A stretch of 20,697 bases of DNA. It comes from UMGS363 sp964402055 (lineage in GTDB: Bacteria; Bacillota; Clostridia; Oscillospirales; Ruminococcaceae). Location of the stretch: contig CAYOAV010000033.1 in the NCBI GenBank assembly GCA_964402055.1, forward strand, positions 1 through 20,697, in the 5' to 3' direction. The translations under genes were made by a program, and so were the position numbers. Numbering within the stretch: position 1 is the stretch's first letter; each line of letters begins with the position of its first letter. This document shows positions 6,899-15,620 of the stretch, piece by piece. Below the pieces are notes generated by a model. That model did not search any database, was not told where the DNA came from, and saw only the letters and a list, made by a program, of their open reading frames with translations.

Positions 6899-7327
6899 AT
6901 GAATGATAAAGAAAAGCTTTTAACAGCTGTTCTGCAAAATTCGGAGATGGGAACATCAGCAATACGTCAGATTTTCCCGTCCGTTTCTGACAGCACGCTA
7001 AGGACAGAGCTTCGTCATCAGCTATCAGAATATGAAAAGCAGCATAACAACGTCTGCCGACAGATGCAGCTGCTTCATATGAAGGGAAAGCCGATTTCGC
7101 CTATGACTAAAGCAATGAGCAGTATGGGCATAGCGATGAAAACTGCGGCGGATAATTCCTCACAGCATCTTGCGGAAATGCTCATTCAGGGAACGAATAT
7201 GGGTATAATCGAGATAAACAAGGCTCTCAATTCCGCAAAGGATATTTCGGGCAGTCTGAAAAATGACACAAAGGAGCTTCTTCGCAAGGAACAGCAATAT
7301 ATTGACAGACTTAAAGCATATCTTTGA
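6899..7327 (+). CDS. Small helical protein, unrecognised (ferritin-like fold possible)
   Basis: A soluble 142-residue protein with no signal or membrane segment. It appears almost wholly alpha-helical. An N-terminal stretch (MNDKEKLLTAVLQNSEMGTS) and a helix rich in Gln, His and Glu (LRHQLSEYEKQHNNVCRQMQ) are followed by a Met-rich region (MTKAMSSMGIAMKT). The C-terminal helices are HLAEMLIQGTNMGIIEINKALN and LLRKEQQYIDRLKAYL. The pattern of Glu/His-bearing helices recalls small ferritin-like or spore-coat-associated helical proteins, but I see no firm metal-binding motif and would not name a function. AGAGGT 6 nt before the ATG supports the start. It is monocistronic and ends in a terminator shared with the convergent V-ATPase operon. 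Confidence 0.78.
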   Translation: MNDKEKLLTAVLQNSEMGTSAIRQIFPSVSDSTLRTELRHQLSEYEKQHNNVCRQMQLLHMKGKPISPMTKAMSSMGIAMKTAADNSSQHLAEMLIQGTNMGIIEINKALNSAKDISGSLKNDTKELLRKEQQYIDRLKAYL

Positions 7328-7328
7328 T

Positions 7329-7363
7329 AAAAAAAACGCTGAATTATCCGTTCAGCGTTTTTT
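7329..7363. terminator. Bidirectional terminator between the helical protein gene and V-ATPase subunit D
   Basis: A perfect 9-bp stem, AACGCTGAA with TTCAGCGTT, around a 7-nt loop, flanked by an A-tract on the left and T-tract on the right, so it works on both strands. The last two codons and stop of V-ATPase subunit D fall in the right arm and T-tract. Confidence 0.9.
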
Positions 7364-7984
7364 CTGATATTTCTTCCTGTACTTCTGAGCCTTGATGACC
7401 TTCATTCGTGAAAATTCCTCACGTTCCTTTTCATCAAGGCTGCCGGATATAATGCGTACCGTTTCCTCATATTTCGGGATAACTATATTTTGCAAAGCAT
7501 TCGCTCTTGTCTGGGTTTTTCTTATCGAATTTGTCAGACGGTAGATGCTGTTTTCAATTTCTGCAAGCTTTACCGTCATTTCCTTAACCCTGGCAAAGCT
7601 GATATACGCTCTGTCAACGCTGCTGTCGGTATTAAGAAAGCCGTAATTATTCCTGAGCTTCGATTTTTCGATAGAAAGCTTCGGCAGCTCACAGCCCATT
7701 ACACTTCTGTAGGAAACGCTGACCGTATTTTCAACGGGCATTCCCTCTGCGATATTCTGAACTATACCATGGGTGATATTTGCCGTCTGAAGCGAGGAAT
7801 AAGCCTCAATATATGTCACACCTATGCTTTTTCTAAGCTCCTTTGCCTCGTCAACAAGCTGCATAAGCTCACGGATAAGGATATTCCTCTTTTTATCGAG
7901 AAGCTCATAGCCAAGACGTGCAAGTGCAAGCGATTTCTGCATATTAAGCAGATTTCCCTTTGTGGGAAAAACCTGTTCAGCCAC
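7352..7984 (-). CDS. atpD: V-type ATP synthase subunit D (central stalk)
   Basis: Subunit D (ntpD in Enterococcus naming) forms the central rotor shaft linking the A3B3 head to the membrane ring, with subunit F. The protein is 210 residues, the usual size, and nearly all coiled-coil. It opens with the family pattern VFPTKGNLLNMQKSLALARLGYELLDKKRNILIRELM and has the C-terminal block RRLTNSIRKTQTRANALQNIVIP-like (here YRLTNSIRKTQTRANALQN). It starts with GTG, with GGGAGG 7 nt upstream. It is the last gene of the operon, 18 nt after subunit B, and its stop codon lies in the terminator hairpin. Confidence 0.96.
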   Translation of the reverse strand: MAEQVFPTKGNLLNMQKSLALARLGYELLDKKRNILIRELMQLVDEAKELRKSIGVTYIEAYSSLQTANITHGIVQNIAEGMPVENTVSVSYRSVMGCELPKLSIEKSKLRNNYGFLNTDSSVDRAYISFARVKEMTVKLAEIENSIYRLTNSIRKTQTRANALQNIVIPKYEETVRIISGSLDEKEREEFSRMKVIKAQKYRKKYQKKR

Positions 7985-8002
7985 TTAAAAGCCTCCCTTC
8001 GC

Positions 8003-9397
8003 TTATTCAAAAAGCTCCTCTGCCTTTTCGTTATATTTTTCCGCAAGCAGCTTTTCATCAACACGGTCGAGTGCGGATTTCGGCAGAAGCGAAAGCAGAT
8101 TCCAGCCAAGGTCGAGAGTTTCCTCAATTGAACGGTTCTCCTCCTCGCCCTGTGAAACGAAATATTTCTCAAACATTCTTCCGAATCTCATATATGACTT
8201 GTCAAGCTCGGAAAGCTCGTCCTCGCCGATAACAGAAGCCAACGCTCTTGCGTCACTTACCTTTGCATATGCGGCAAAAAGCTGGTTTGAAACGGACGAA
8301 TGATCCGCACGGGTATAGCCCTCGCCGATACCGTCCTTCATAAGACGTGAAAGCGACGGAAGAACCGATATCGGAGGATAAATTCCCGACTGTTCAAGTC
8401 CTCTGTCGAGAACTATCTGACCCTCGGTGATATAGCCTGTAAGGTCGGGAACAGGGTGTGTGATATCATCGTTAGGCATTGTAAGAATAGGTATCTGCGT
8501 GATAGAACCGTCCGAACCGTTGATAACTCCCGCTCTTTCATAAATTGAAGCAAGGTCGGAATAAAGATATCCGGGATAACCCTTTCTTGCAGGAATTTCG
8601 CCCTTTGACGAAGAAAATTCACGGACAGCCTCTGCATATGAGGTCATATCCGTAAGTATAACAAGAATGTGCATATTTTTTTCATATGCAAGATATTCCG
8701 CCGCTGTCAATGCACATCTCGGTGTAAGGATACGCTCGATTATCGGGTCATTTGAAAGATTAAGGAACATTACAACACGCTGTAAAACTCCGCTTTCCTC
8801 GAAGCTTCTGCGGAAATAATCGGCAACGTCATTCTTAACGCCCATTGCCGCAAAAACTACCGCAAAGCCCTGACCATTATCCTCGGCAATTTTCGCCTGA
8901 CGGACTATCTGGACAGCAAGCTTATTATGTGAAAGACCTGAACCTGAAAAAATCGGGAGCTTCTGACCTCTGATAAGAGTCATAAGTGCGTCTATTGAAG
9001 AAATTCCTGTATTTATATAGTTTCTCGGATAGGTTCTTGAAACGGGATTTAACGGCTTACCATTTATATCGGCGGTCTTTTCGGGGAAGATATCACCCAG
9101 TCCGTCTATCGGCTTGCCTGCACCGTTGAAAACACGTCCGAGCATTTCGCTTGAAAGTGAAAGCTCCATCGGTTTTCCTAAAAATCTTGTCCTTGTATTT
9201 GTCATAGAAAGGCTTTTTGTACCTTCAAAGACCTGTAAAACAACTCTCCTGCCCGATATTTCAACAACACGTCCAAGCCTTGTTGAGCCGTCCTCAAGAC
9301 GTATCTCAACAACCTCCTCAAAAGAAACGTTGTCAACATTATCAAGCACAACAAGAGGTCCGTTTATTTCCTTTAATCCTACATATTGTAAGCCCAT
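8003..9397 (-). CDS. atpB: V-type ATP synthase subunit B (regulatory, non-catalytic)
   Basis: Subunit B alternates with catalytic subunit A in the A3B3 head. The 464-residue protein matches family length. It has no Walker A motif; in its place is the family form IFSGSGLSHNKLAVQI (about residues 155-170). It also carries FAAMGVKNDVADYFRRSFEESG, RILTPRCALTAAEYLAYE, VLTDMTSYAEA-REFS, RKGYPGYLYSDLASIYERAG and GSITQIPILTMPNDDITHPVPDLTGYITEGQI. I chose the ATG at 9395-9397, with AGGAGG 9 nt upstream, over a TTG seven codons earlier inside the subunit A gene. The A stop and B start are one nucleotide apart (TGA-T-ATG), which implies translational coupling and suits their 1:1 stoichiometry. Confidence 0.97.
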   Translation of the reverse strand: MGLQYVGLKEINGPLVVLDNVDNVSFEEVVEIRLEDGSTRLGRVVEISGRRVVLQVFEGTKSLSMTNTRTRFLGKPMELSLSSEMLGRVFNGAGKPIDGLGDIFPEKTADINGKPLNPVSRTYPRNYINTGISSIDALMTLIRGQKLPIFSGSGLSHNKLAVQIVRQAKIAEDNGQGFAVVFAAMGVKNDVADYFRRSFEESGVLQRVVMFLNLSNDPIIERILTPRCALTAAEYLAYEKNMHILVILTDMTSYAEAVREFSSSKGEIPARKGYPGYLYSDLASIYERAGVINGSDGSITQIPILTMPNDDITHPVPDLTGYITEGQIVLDRGLEQSGIYPPISVLPSLSRLMKDGIGEGYTRADHSSVSNQLFAAYAKVSDARALASVIGEDELSELDKSYMRFGRMFEKYFVSQGEEENRSIEETLDLGWNLLSLLPKSALDRVDEKLLAEKYNEKAEELFE

Positions 9398-9398
9398 A

Positions 9399-11156
9399 TC
9401 AGATAACCTCCTGTTCAAGCTTTTTTATTCCCTGCTCTATTTCGACATTGAGCAGGCGGAACATTTCGGGTTTATCGTTCGGGATATCGTACTTGACCTT
9501 GATTACCTTTTCAAAAAGTCCTGTTTCAAGCAATGCGGAACAGGTAACTCCTGCCGAAATTGCTTTTTTCGATTCCTCATAAAGGCAAAGTATCGCTTTC
9601 ATCATCAGGAACTGTTTTTCAAGCGGAACGTAGGTATCGTCCTTATGGTAAGCGTTCTGCTGTAAGAAGCCTACACGGACAACTCTTGCGACCTCAATAA
9701 CAAGCTTCTGATCCTCGGGGAGAACGTCCGAACCGATAAGCTTAACTATTTCCATAAGCTTATTTTCTTCATGCAAAATCTTGGTTATTTCAAGTCTGCA
9801 CTGCATAAATTCGGGGCTGACGTTTTCCTCATAAAATTCGCCCAGATCGTCCATATATTCGGAATAGCTGTCATTCCAGTTTATGGCAGGATAATGACGT
9901 GCATAAGCAAGAGCCTTATCCAACGCCCAGAAGCAGCGTACAAAACGCTTTGTATTCTGTGTTACAGGCTCGGAGAAGTCCGAACCCTGCGGAGAAACAG
10001 CTCCGATGATAGTAACAGAACCCTCCGCACCGTTAAGACTGCGGACATAACCTGCTCTTTCATAGAATTCTGAAATTCTTGACGGAAGATATGCAGGGAA
10101 GCCTTCCTCGGCAGGCATTTCTTCAAGTCTGCCGCTTATTTCACGGAGAGCCTCTGCCCAACGTGAAGTGGAATCCGCCATAATTGCGATATGATAACCC
10201 ATATCACGGTAATATTCCGCAAGAGTGATACCTGTATAAATTGAAGCCTCACGAGCCGCAACAGGCATATTTGATGTATTTGCGATAAGCACCGTTCTAT
10301 CGGTAAGAGCCTTACCTGTTCTCGGGTCAACAAGCTCCGAAAATTCTTCAAGAACCTGTGTCATTTCGTTTCCACGCTCACCGCAACCGATATAAACGAT
10401 AATATCAGCGTCGCACCATTTTGCAAGCTGGTGCTGTGTCATAGTTTTACCTGTACCGAAGCCTCCTGGAATAGCGGCAGTACCGCCCTTTGCTATCGGA
10501 AGAACGGTATCAATTACACGCTGACCAGTAATAAGAGGACGGCTTATCGGCAGACGCTCCGCAAAAGGACGAGCCTGCTTTATCGGCCATTTCTGACAGA
10601 GTGTAAGCTCCTCCTCCGTGCCGTCATTCTTTTTTATTTTAGCAACAACGTCATTTATTTTATATTCGCCGTTTTCTGCGACCCATACGACCTCGCCGCT
10701 AAGATAAGGCGAAAGCATACATCTATGCTCGATAACAGGTGTTTCGGGGCAGACAGCATAAATATCGCCGCCTTTGAGCATATCCCCTACCTTTGCCTTA
10801 ACAGTCACCTTATATTTCTTTTCAGTATCAAGAGCAGGAACTGTACTTCCCTCGGCGATGAACGCACCGCTAAGCTCTTCAAGCTTTCTAAGCGGACGCT
10901 CGATACCATCAAAAATATTCGAGATGATTCCCGGACCGAGAATAACCGACATCGGCATTCCGCTTCCCGTTACAGGCTCGCCTGGTTTAAGACCTACCGT
11001 TGATTCATAAACCTGTATGGTAGTTTCCTCGCTTGTCATATTTATGACCTCACCGACAAGCTTTTTCACGCCGACATAGACCATTTCAAGCATGGAAAAA
11101 TCCGTTGTATCCCTGACCTTGACAACAGGTCCGTTTATGGAAAAAACTGTATTCAA
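9399..11156 (-). CDS. atpA: V-type ATP synthase subunit A (catalytic)
   Basis: Subunit A hydrolyses or makes ATP in the soluble head. The 585-residue protein has the N-terminal beta-barrel (INGPVVKV), the long non-homologous region typical of A subunits (about 110-190), and the P-loop GGFGTGKT at residues 231-238. It also has the GCGERGNEM catalytic-Glu segment (about 258-266) and IMADSTSRWAEALREISGRLEEMPAEEGFPAYL (Walker B region). The P-loop is a variant of the commoner GPFGAGKT form but keeps GKT. The start is TTG (11154-11156), with GGAGG 7 nt upstream; no ATG lies near the conserved N-terminus. Subunit E ends 13 nt upstream. Confidence 0.97.
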   Translation of the reverse strand: MNTVFSINGPVVKVRDTTDFSMLEMVYVGVKKLVGEVINMTSEETTIQVYESTVGLKPGEPVTGSGMPMSVILGPGIISNIFDGIERPLRKLEELSGAFIAEGSTVPALDTEKKYKVTVKAKVGDMLKGGDIYAVCPETPVIEHRCMLSPYLSGEVVWVAENGEYKINDVVAKIKKNDGTEEELTLCQKWPIKQARPFAERLPISRPLITGQRVIDTVLPIAKGGTAAIPGGFGTGKTMTQHQLAKWCDADIIVYIGCGERGNEMTQVLEEFSELVDPRTGKALTDRTVLIANTSNMPVAAREASIYTGITLAEYYRDMGYHIAIMADSTSRWAEALREISGRLEEMPAEEGFPAYLPSRISEFYERAGYVRSLNGAEGSVTIIGAVSPQGSDFSEPVTQNTKRFVRCFWALDKALAYARHYPAINWNDSYSEYMDDLGEFYEENVSPEFMQCRLEITKILHEENKLMEIVKLIGSDVLPEDQKLVIEVARVVRVGFLQQNAYHKDDTYVPLEKQFLMMKAILCLYEESKKAISAGVTCSALLETGLFEKVIKVKYDIPNDKPEMFRLLNVEIEQGIKKLEQEVI

Positions 11157-11169
11157 AGCTTATCCTCCC

Positions 11170-11757
11170 TTACTCCGCAAAGGCATTACTGCCAACAAAG
11201 ATATTTCTCTGTTCCTCAACTGCGAGGTCGAAGGTCTTGTCGATTATAGTTCCCTTTTCTCTTGAATATGCGGAAAATCCGCCGAGCTTTATTGAGCTGT
11301 CGGAGATAAAGGTAACATTTTCAGCCTTGACGACCCTTTTCAGCACATCGACAAGCTTTATATCCTCGGGAGCAAGGCGTATTTCCGTACCCTCGCCAAC
11401 ATTGAGTATCAAAAGCTTTTTTATAAGCGAATCAGCATATTCATTGCTGTTCCTGTACTCGGATATTTTTTTCTCGACCTCGGAAAAAACCTTATCGGAA
11501 AGCTCCTCACGGCATCGAAGCACGCTTTTTTTCATTTCAAGCTCTGCTCTGGAAATATCACGGACAAATCTGTTTCCGCTTTTCTTTTTGCCCGAGCTTA
11601 TATATTTTTCGGCAGCCTCCTCGGATTCCTCCTTTGCGGCGGCAAGAATGCTCTCCTTAACGCTTTCAGCCTCGTCAAGGATTGCCGAAACCTTTTCGTC
11701 TATCTCATCATTAACTGCACAGATAAATTTCTGCAGCTTCTCATTTTCTGTACCCAT
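11170..11757 (-). CDS. atpE: V-type ATP synthase subunit E (peripheral stalk)
   Basis: Subunit E pairs with subunit G as the peripheral stator stalk. Its 195 residues fit the family. The N-terminal two-fifths is a charged helix with the family's Glu/Ala/Lys pattern (EIDEKVSAILDEAESVKESILAAAKEESEEAAEKYI). It is followed by RAELEMKKSVLRCREELSDKVFSEVEKKI and a globular C-terminal domain with IRLAPEDIKLVDVLKR and SSIKLGGFSAYSREKGTIIDKTFD, equivalent to the conserved 'GG....DG...D.T' region. The ATG has AAGGAT upstream. Subunit F ends 19 nt before it. Low sequence conservation is normal in this family, so context adds weight. Confidence 0.93.
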   Translation of the reverse strand: MGTENEKLQKFICAVNDEIDEKVSAILDEAESVKESILAAAKEESEEAAEKYISSGKKKSGNRFVRDISRAELEMKKSVLRCREELSDKVFSEVEKKISEYRNSNEYADSLIKKLLILNVGEGTEIRLAPEDIKLVDVLKRVVKAENVTFISDSSIKLGGFSAYSREKGTIIDKTFDLAVEEQRNIFVGSNAFAE

Positions 11758-11776
11758 AGCTTAAATCCTTCCATAA

Positions 11777-12085
11777 TCAAAGCTTCAATCCGATTGCGGA
11801 TTCAATATATTTCGATATATTTTCGGTTACATTGGACGTTGCATGACGGTCGGGAACCTCAACAATAAGGGGAGATCTGCGGTTGAGCTTAAGGTCATAA
11901 ACAAGCTCCGAGCATTGACGCACAAGCTTTTCCGTCATAAGTATAACAGCAATATCCTTATCCTCCATTGCGTCAAGCAGGGCTTTTTTCACCTCTGACG
12001 ATTCATGGACGACAACTCCCTCAATTCCTGCAAGACGCATTCCCATCTGAGTATCAACATTATCGCTTATAAGATACAGACGCAT
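11777..12085 (-). CDS. atpF: V-type ATP synthase subunit F (central stalk)
   Basis: Subunit F (ntpG in Enterococcus) binds subunit D in the rotor. Its 102 residues match the family. It opens with a strand typical of F subunits (MRLYLISDNVDTQMGMRLAGIEGVVV), then has DIAVILMTEKLVRQCSELVYDLK and SPLIVEVPDRH, and ends in a helix (ENISKYIESAIGLKL). A strong AAGGAGG precedes the ATG. It sits between K and E, whereas in many bacterial operons F directly precedes A. Confidence 0.94.
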   Translation of the reverse strand: MRLYLISDNVDTQMGMRLAGIEGVVVHESSEVKKALLDAMEDKDIAVILMTEKLVRQCSELVYDLKLNRRSPLIVEVPDRHATSNVTENISKYIESAIGLKL

Positions 12086-12113
12086 AATGTCCTTCCTCCT
12101 TTTTGCAAAAACG

Positions 12114-12563
12114 TCAGATAAAGAGCATAAGAAGTGCTACAACGAAGCCGTACAATGCACAAGCTTCACCAAGTGCGGCGAAGATAAGAGCATTAGAGAA
12201 GGTCTTAGGGTTTTCGCTTACAGCACCGATTGCGGCAGGTGCAGCTGCGGCAATTGCGATACCGCCGCCGATAGCTCCAAGACCAACAGCAAGTGCAGAT
12301 GCGATATAAAGAAGTCCGCTTGTATCGGATTCTTCCTCTGCTTCGGCAACTGCTGCTGTATCAGAAGCAGGTGCAGCCTCTGCTGAAGCCTTCATTCCGA
12401 GCGGAAGAGCCGCACAGATGAGCATTACTGCGAAAAATGAACAGATATTTCCAACGAAAGCCTTTTTAACGGATTTTTCGCCCTTATTCCTCTTTATTGC
12501 GATAACAACAGGTGCGAAAAGAAGAGCCAAAACAACTGCGGGAAGTAAAAATGCATACAACAT
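12114..12563 (-). CDS. atpK: V-type ATP synthase subunit K (membrane rotor, c-type subunit)
   Basis: Subunit K (ntpK) forms the membrane ring that carries the coupling ion. The 149-residue protein has four hydrophobic segments. The second pair (83-149) is a canonical c-type hairpin: GLGAIGGGIAIAAAA, the polar loop SENPK (116-120), and ALGEACALYGFVVALLM with the ion-carrying Glu at 133. The first pair (about 2-22 and 36-57) does not resemble a c hairpin: it has a basic KRNKGEKSVKK loop, no acidic ion residue, and is followed by an Ala/Glu-rich linker (60-80). The usual Gln of Na+-binding rings is Ile/Ala here, which hints at proton coupling. I took the ATG with GGAGGAA 6 nt upstream rather than one five codons earlier. 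Confidence 0.95.
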   Translation of the reverse strand: MLYAFLLPAVVLALLFAPVVIAIKRNKGEKSVKKAFVGNICSFFAVMLICAALPLGMKASAEAAPASDTAAVAEAEEESDTSGLLYIASALAVGLGAIGGGIAIAAAAPAAIGAVSENPKTFSNALIFAALGEACALYGFVVALLMLFI

Positions 12564-12581
12564 AACAATTTCCTCCAAAAA

Positions 12582-14519
12582 TCATTCAATATTTTCATCA
12601 TAATTAATTTTAACGGGTGTGAACGGAACACCGCCGCCCGAATAAAACCTTGAGAATATCTCGTAAAATTCAAGTCTTAGTGACTGAATACCAACAAGAA
12701 GTGCCTCAATTCCCATAACAAATACATTTCCTATCACCACGACTATCGGAACTGCTCCTGCTGATACCTGTTCCGCAAGAGCCATTACAACGAGCATCAT
12801 TGACGCATGGGAAAGCACAAAGCCACCTACACGGACGAATGAAAGGGTATTTGTCGCATAACCGAGCAGGAATTCAAACACCTCAAAGAAGTTTGCGGCG
12901 ATAAAGTCGCCTACGCTTCCCTCCATATGGTATTTTTTACCTCTTACCCAATATGAGAGCGGCTCACGCAGGAACATAGCGATTATAGGAACTATGATAA
13001 GCAGTATAATATAAACCGTATTCATAACGTGTATGCCGAAAAGCTCGCATACCGCTCCTATAAGTATTGAACCGAAGAACACAAATCCTGCGATACCGTT
13101 ATTACTGAAAAGAGCGTTCTCATACTCTTTATTTTTTATGCCCATAACAATATTTATCAATATCGAAATGAACATTATAAACACACCGACAACTATTCCT
13201 CCGATAAGGATAGTCGTAACGTTTTCCATAACCCTGAACGGCAGGAAGCTTATACCGAGTGCCTCATACACAGGATCTAAAAGATTTTCGTATCCGAAAA
13301 CACTGCCGTATATAAGCCCGAACACCGCTCCCGAAATTCCTACTCTTGTCAGGATAGGTCCGAGTGAAAAACGCTTGAATTTCCATAGCAATGCACCGAG
13401 AATAGCGATACAAAGTCCGTGGCCGACATCTCCGAACATTATTCCGAAGAAAAGCGTATATGTTATTGCAACAAGCATAGTCGGGTTCACGCCGTTATAA
13501 GCTGGCAAGCCGTACATCTCAACAAACATGGAAAAAGGCTGTGCAAATTTATTATTGCGGAGCTTTATCGGCGGTGCAAGCTGACCATTTGCATCGGCAG
13601 GCTGGAGAACCACCGAAACTCCGTCCATATCATCGAAAAGCTTAATAAAGCTGTCCGAATCCCTTTTCGGGACAAATCCGACAATTGCAAATTTTCCGTT
13701 TGCAACAGCCGCCTTGCTTCTTAAATCGAAATTATCGTGACGTGATTTATAATGGGTAAAAAGCTCGTCCAGATGTTTTTTCTCGGCATCGACAAGCTCT
13801 GAAACGGCTTTTTCCTGCTTGTCCTTTTCCTCGGAGAGCTGTTTTATCCTTTCGGTAAGCTCACCGACAGCATTTTCCGATGTTCCGTGGACGAAATCGG
13901 CAATGCTTATCTCCTCGAAATAGAGCGAACGGAAAATCTCATCAACCTCTTCCGCACAGGAAACAGGCGTGAGGTAAAGACCCCAATAATACTCCGTTTC
14001 CTCGGTAAAATATTCAAAATAGAAGGTTTCATCGTCATAATACGGAAGCTTTTTATAGCTGTCCAATGGCAGACGGCCGAATTTTACGACAATATGCTCG
14101 CAGGAAAGTATCTTTTCAAAGTCTGCGTTCAGACCCTTTAAGTGGCTTACCTGGAACAACGCTCGCTCGTATTCGGTAAGCGTTTCCGAAACCTCATTTT
14201 TCTCCCTTACGGCTGATTTAAGCTTTTCGGTAACGCTGTCAATATACTTAACGTCCCTGCCGATATTTTCACTATAATCCGAAGCAATATCCGTAATACC
14301 GAACTTAACTCCTGTCATTGCAGAAATTTCGCCGAGCTTATGAAGGATATTGCTGTAAGGATTTTCCTCTCTCATTGAGGTAAAGCCCTTGCTTTTCGCA
14401 TTCGCTCCGACAGCGGATTCTATATGGAAGCAGCCGCAGTCGGAAAGCTTTTCAAGAACCGTATCAAGATCCTTAGTAAGTCCTGCGATATTGACAAATT
14501 CCATTTTTTCAATTGACAT
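12582..14519 (-). CDS. atpI: V-type ATP synthase subunit I (membrane stator, a-type subunit)
   Basis: Subunit I (ntpI) provides the two ion half-channels next to the K ring and anchors the peripheral stalks. Its 645 residues match bacterial I subunits. The cytoplasmic N-terminal half (about 1-330) begins MSIEKMEFVNIAG and has coiled-coil segments (LTERIKQLSEEKDKQEKAVSELVDAEKKH). The C-terminal half has about seven membrane segments, including ITYTLFFGIMFGDVGHGLCIAILG (the conserved MFGDxGHG motif), a long cytosolic loop, and the helix SFVRVGGFVLSHASMMLVVMALAEQ with the essential Arg. The C-terminus includes SLRLEFYEIFSRFYSGGGVPFTPV, also typical. GGGGTG precedes the ATG. Subunit C ends 14 nt upstream. 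Confidence 0.96.
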   Translation of the reverse strand: MSIEKMEFVNIAGLTKDLDTVLEKLSDCGCFHIESAVGANAKSKGFTSMREENPYSNILHKLGEISAMTGVKFGITDIASDYSENIGRDVKYIDSVTEKLKSAVREKNEVSETLTEYERALFQVSHLKGLNADFEKILSCEHIVVKFGRLPLDSYKKLPYYDDETFYFEYFTEETEYYWGLYLTPVSCAEEVDEIFRSLYFEEISIADFVHGTSENAVGELTERIKQLSEEKDKQEKAVSELVDAEKKHLDELFTHYKSRHDNFDLRSKAAVANGKFAIVGFVPKRDSDSFIKLFDDMDGVSVVLQPADANGQLAPPIKLRNNKFAQPFSMFVEMYGLPAYNGVNPTMLVAITYTLFFGIMFGDVGHGLCIAILGALLWKFKRFSLGPILTRVGISGAVFGLIYGSVFGYENLLDPVYEALGISFLPFRVMENVTTILIGGIVVGVFIMFISILINIVMGIKNKEYENALFSNNGIAGFVFFGSILIGAVCELFGIHVMNTVYIILLIIVPIIAMFLREPLSYWVRGKKYHMEGSVGDFIAANFFEVFEFLLGYATNTLSFVRVGGFVLSHASMMLVVMALAEQVSAGAVPIVVVIGNVFVMGIEALLVGIQSLRLEFYEIFSRFYSGGGVPFTPVKINYDENIE

Positions 14520-14533
14520 AAATTCACCCCTTT

Positions 14534-15604
14534 TTACATTATTATAAGTGATTCAATCTGCTTTGCAGGAACTCCATAGCGGACTCCCTCAATTATGCTC
14601 ATAAGATTGCGAAGCTCAACTCCCATAAGGTAGGTATACGCATAGACGCTGACCGAAGCAGTCTGCGAATCACGGAGAGCCGCCTTTGCGTACTTGAATC
14701 GAAGTCTGTTAGCAGAAAGCTCTAGGTCATCGGCATTTTTGCTGTCAAGACCGTTTTCCTCGATAATTCTGCCGTAATAGGTTTTTGAAAATCGTCGGAA
14801 AAACTCCTCGCCGTTTTCAGCTGAATAAAGCTCCTGCTGTTTTGCGGCTGAAATTCTGCCCTCGAACGGGAAAATTATCTCGTTTATTTCCTCCTCCGTA
14901 CAGCCGAAAAACTCTTTCATACGGTAAGCGTTTATAATATTTACGAGGTCGATATCCGTTTGTATCATTAATTCAAGCTTTTCCGCTTCCTTATTACGAT
15001 AATGCTTTGAAGCCTCGGCAAGCATTTCATAATAATCGCATCTTAAGTTATATTCGCATTTTCCAAAATCTATTTTTCCATTTTCATCAGGCTTTATATC
15101 CTTCAGCAGATTATAATATCTTGTCCTTTTAAGGAAACTTAACAGCTCGTCAAAGGAACGCACCTTTGCAATTTCGATAAGGTCGAAGTTAGTCATTCCG
15201 TTAAGATAGATAGGGATAGTATCTATCTGATCGTCATAGCCTGCGTTTATTGCTCTTATACAGCTTAAAATAACCTCAATTTCGGAAAAAATGATCTTGA
15301 AGTTATAAAACTCCTGCTTGCCTATACGCTCAAAGCCTATAATTTTTCTGTACATTTCATAATTATATCTTTGCAAAAGACCCTCAAGAAAGCCACGGTG
15401 AATGTTATTCACGTCCACAGGTGCAAGTATTTCACTGTAATGCGTATTTTTTTTAAGATAATCGGCAATATCCGAAACGCTCCGCTTTGTCATAAGCTCG
15501 GCATAATCCTCGGGTTTAACACGCTTGCCATACATTGCTCGGATCTTTGCAACTGTCGCATAATATCTGCCCTTAGAATAAGAGCCATGCCCTTTTTTTC
15601 TCAC
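14534..15604 (-). CDS. atpC: V-type ATP synthase subunit C (stalk-to-ring adaptor)
   Basis: Subunit C (V-ATPase d / NtpC) is the socket joining the central stalk to the membrane ring. The 356-residue, mostly helical protein shows YYATVAKIRAMYGKRVKPEDYAELM near the N-terminus, equivalent to the Y..arvRa....l....y..L pattern of the family. Further on it has VDLVNIINAYRMKEFFGCTEEEI-like central helices and ends VYAYTYLMGVELRNLMSIIEGVRYGVPAKQIESLI, a strong match to the conserved 'y...ke.EirNir.I..g...g.....I...l' end. The start is GTG (15602-15604), with GAGGG 7 nt upstream. It lies between G and I here, rather than after E as in many operons. Confidence 0.94.
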   Translation of the reverse strand: MRKKGHGSYSKGRYYATVAKIRAMYGKRVKPEDYAELMTKRSVSDIADYLKKNTHYSEILAPVDVNNIHRGFLEGLLQRYNYEMYRKIIGFERIGKQEFYNFKIIFSEIEVILSCIRAINAGYDDQIDTIPIYLNGMTNFDLIEIAKVRSFDELLSFLKRTRYYNLLKDIKPDENGKIDFGKCEYNLRCDYYEMLAEASKHYRNKEAEKLELMIQTDIDLVNIINAYRMKEFFGCTEEEINEIIFPFEGRISAAKQQELYSAENGEEFFRRFSKTYYGRIIEENGLDSKNADDLELSANRLRFKYAKAALRDSQTASVSVYAYTYLMGVELRNLMSIIEGVRYGVPAKQIESLIIM

Positions 15605-15620
15605 ATTGATTCCCTCTTTA

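Noticed and set aside
9399..9418. Longer subunit B starting at TTG inside subunit A
   Set aside because: No ribosome binding site at suitable distance; the ATG at 9395-9397 has AGGAGG 9 nt away and matches the family N-terminus.
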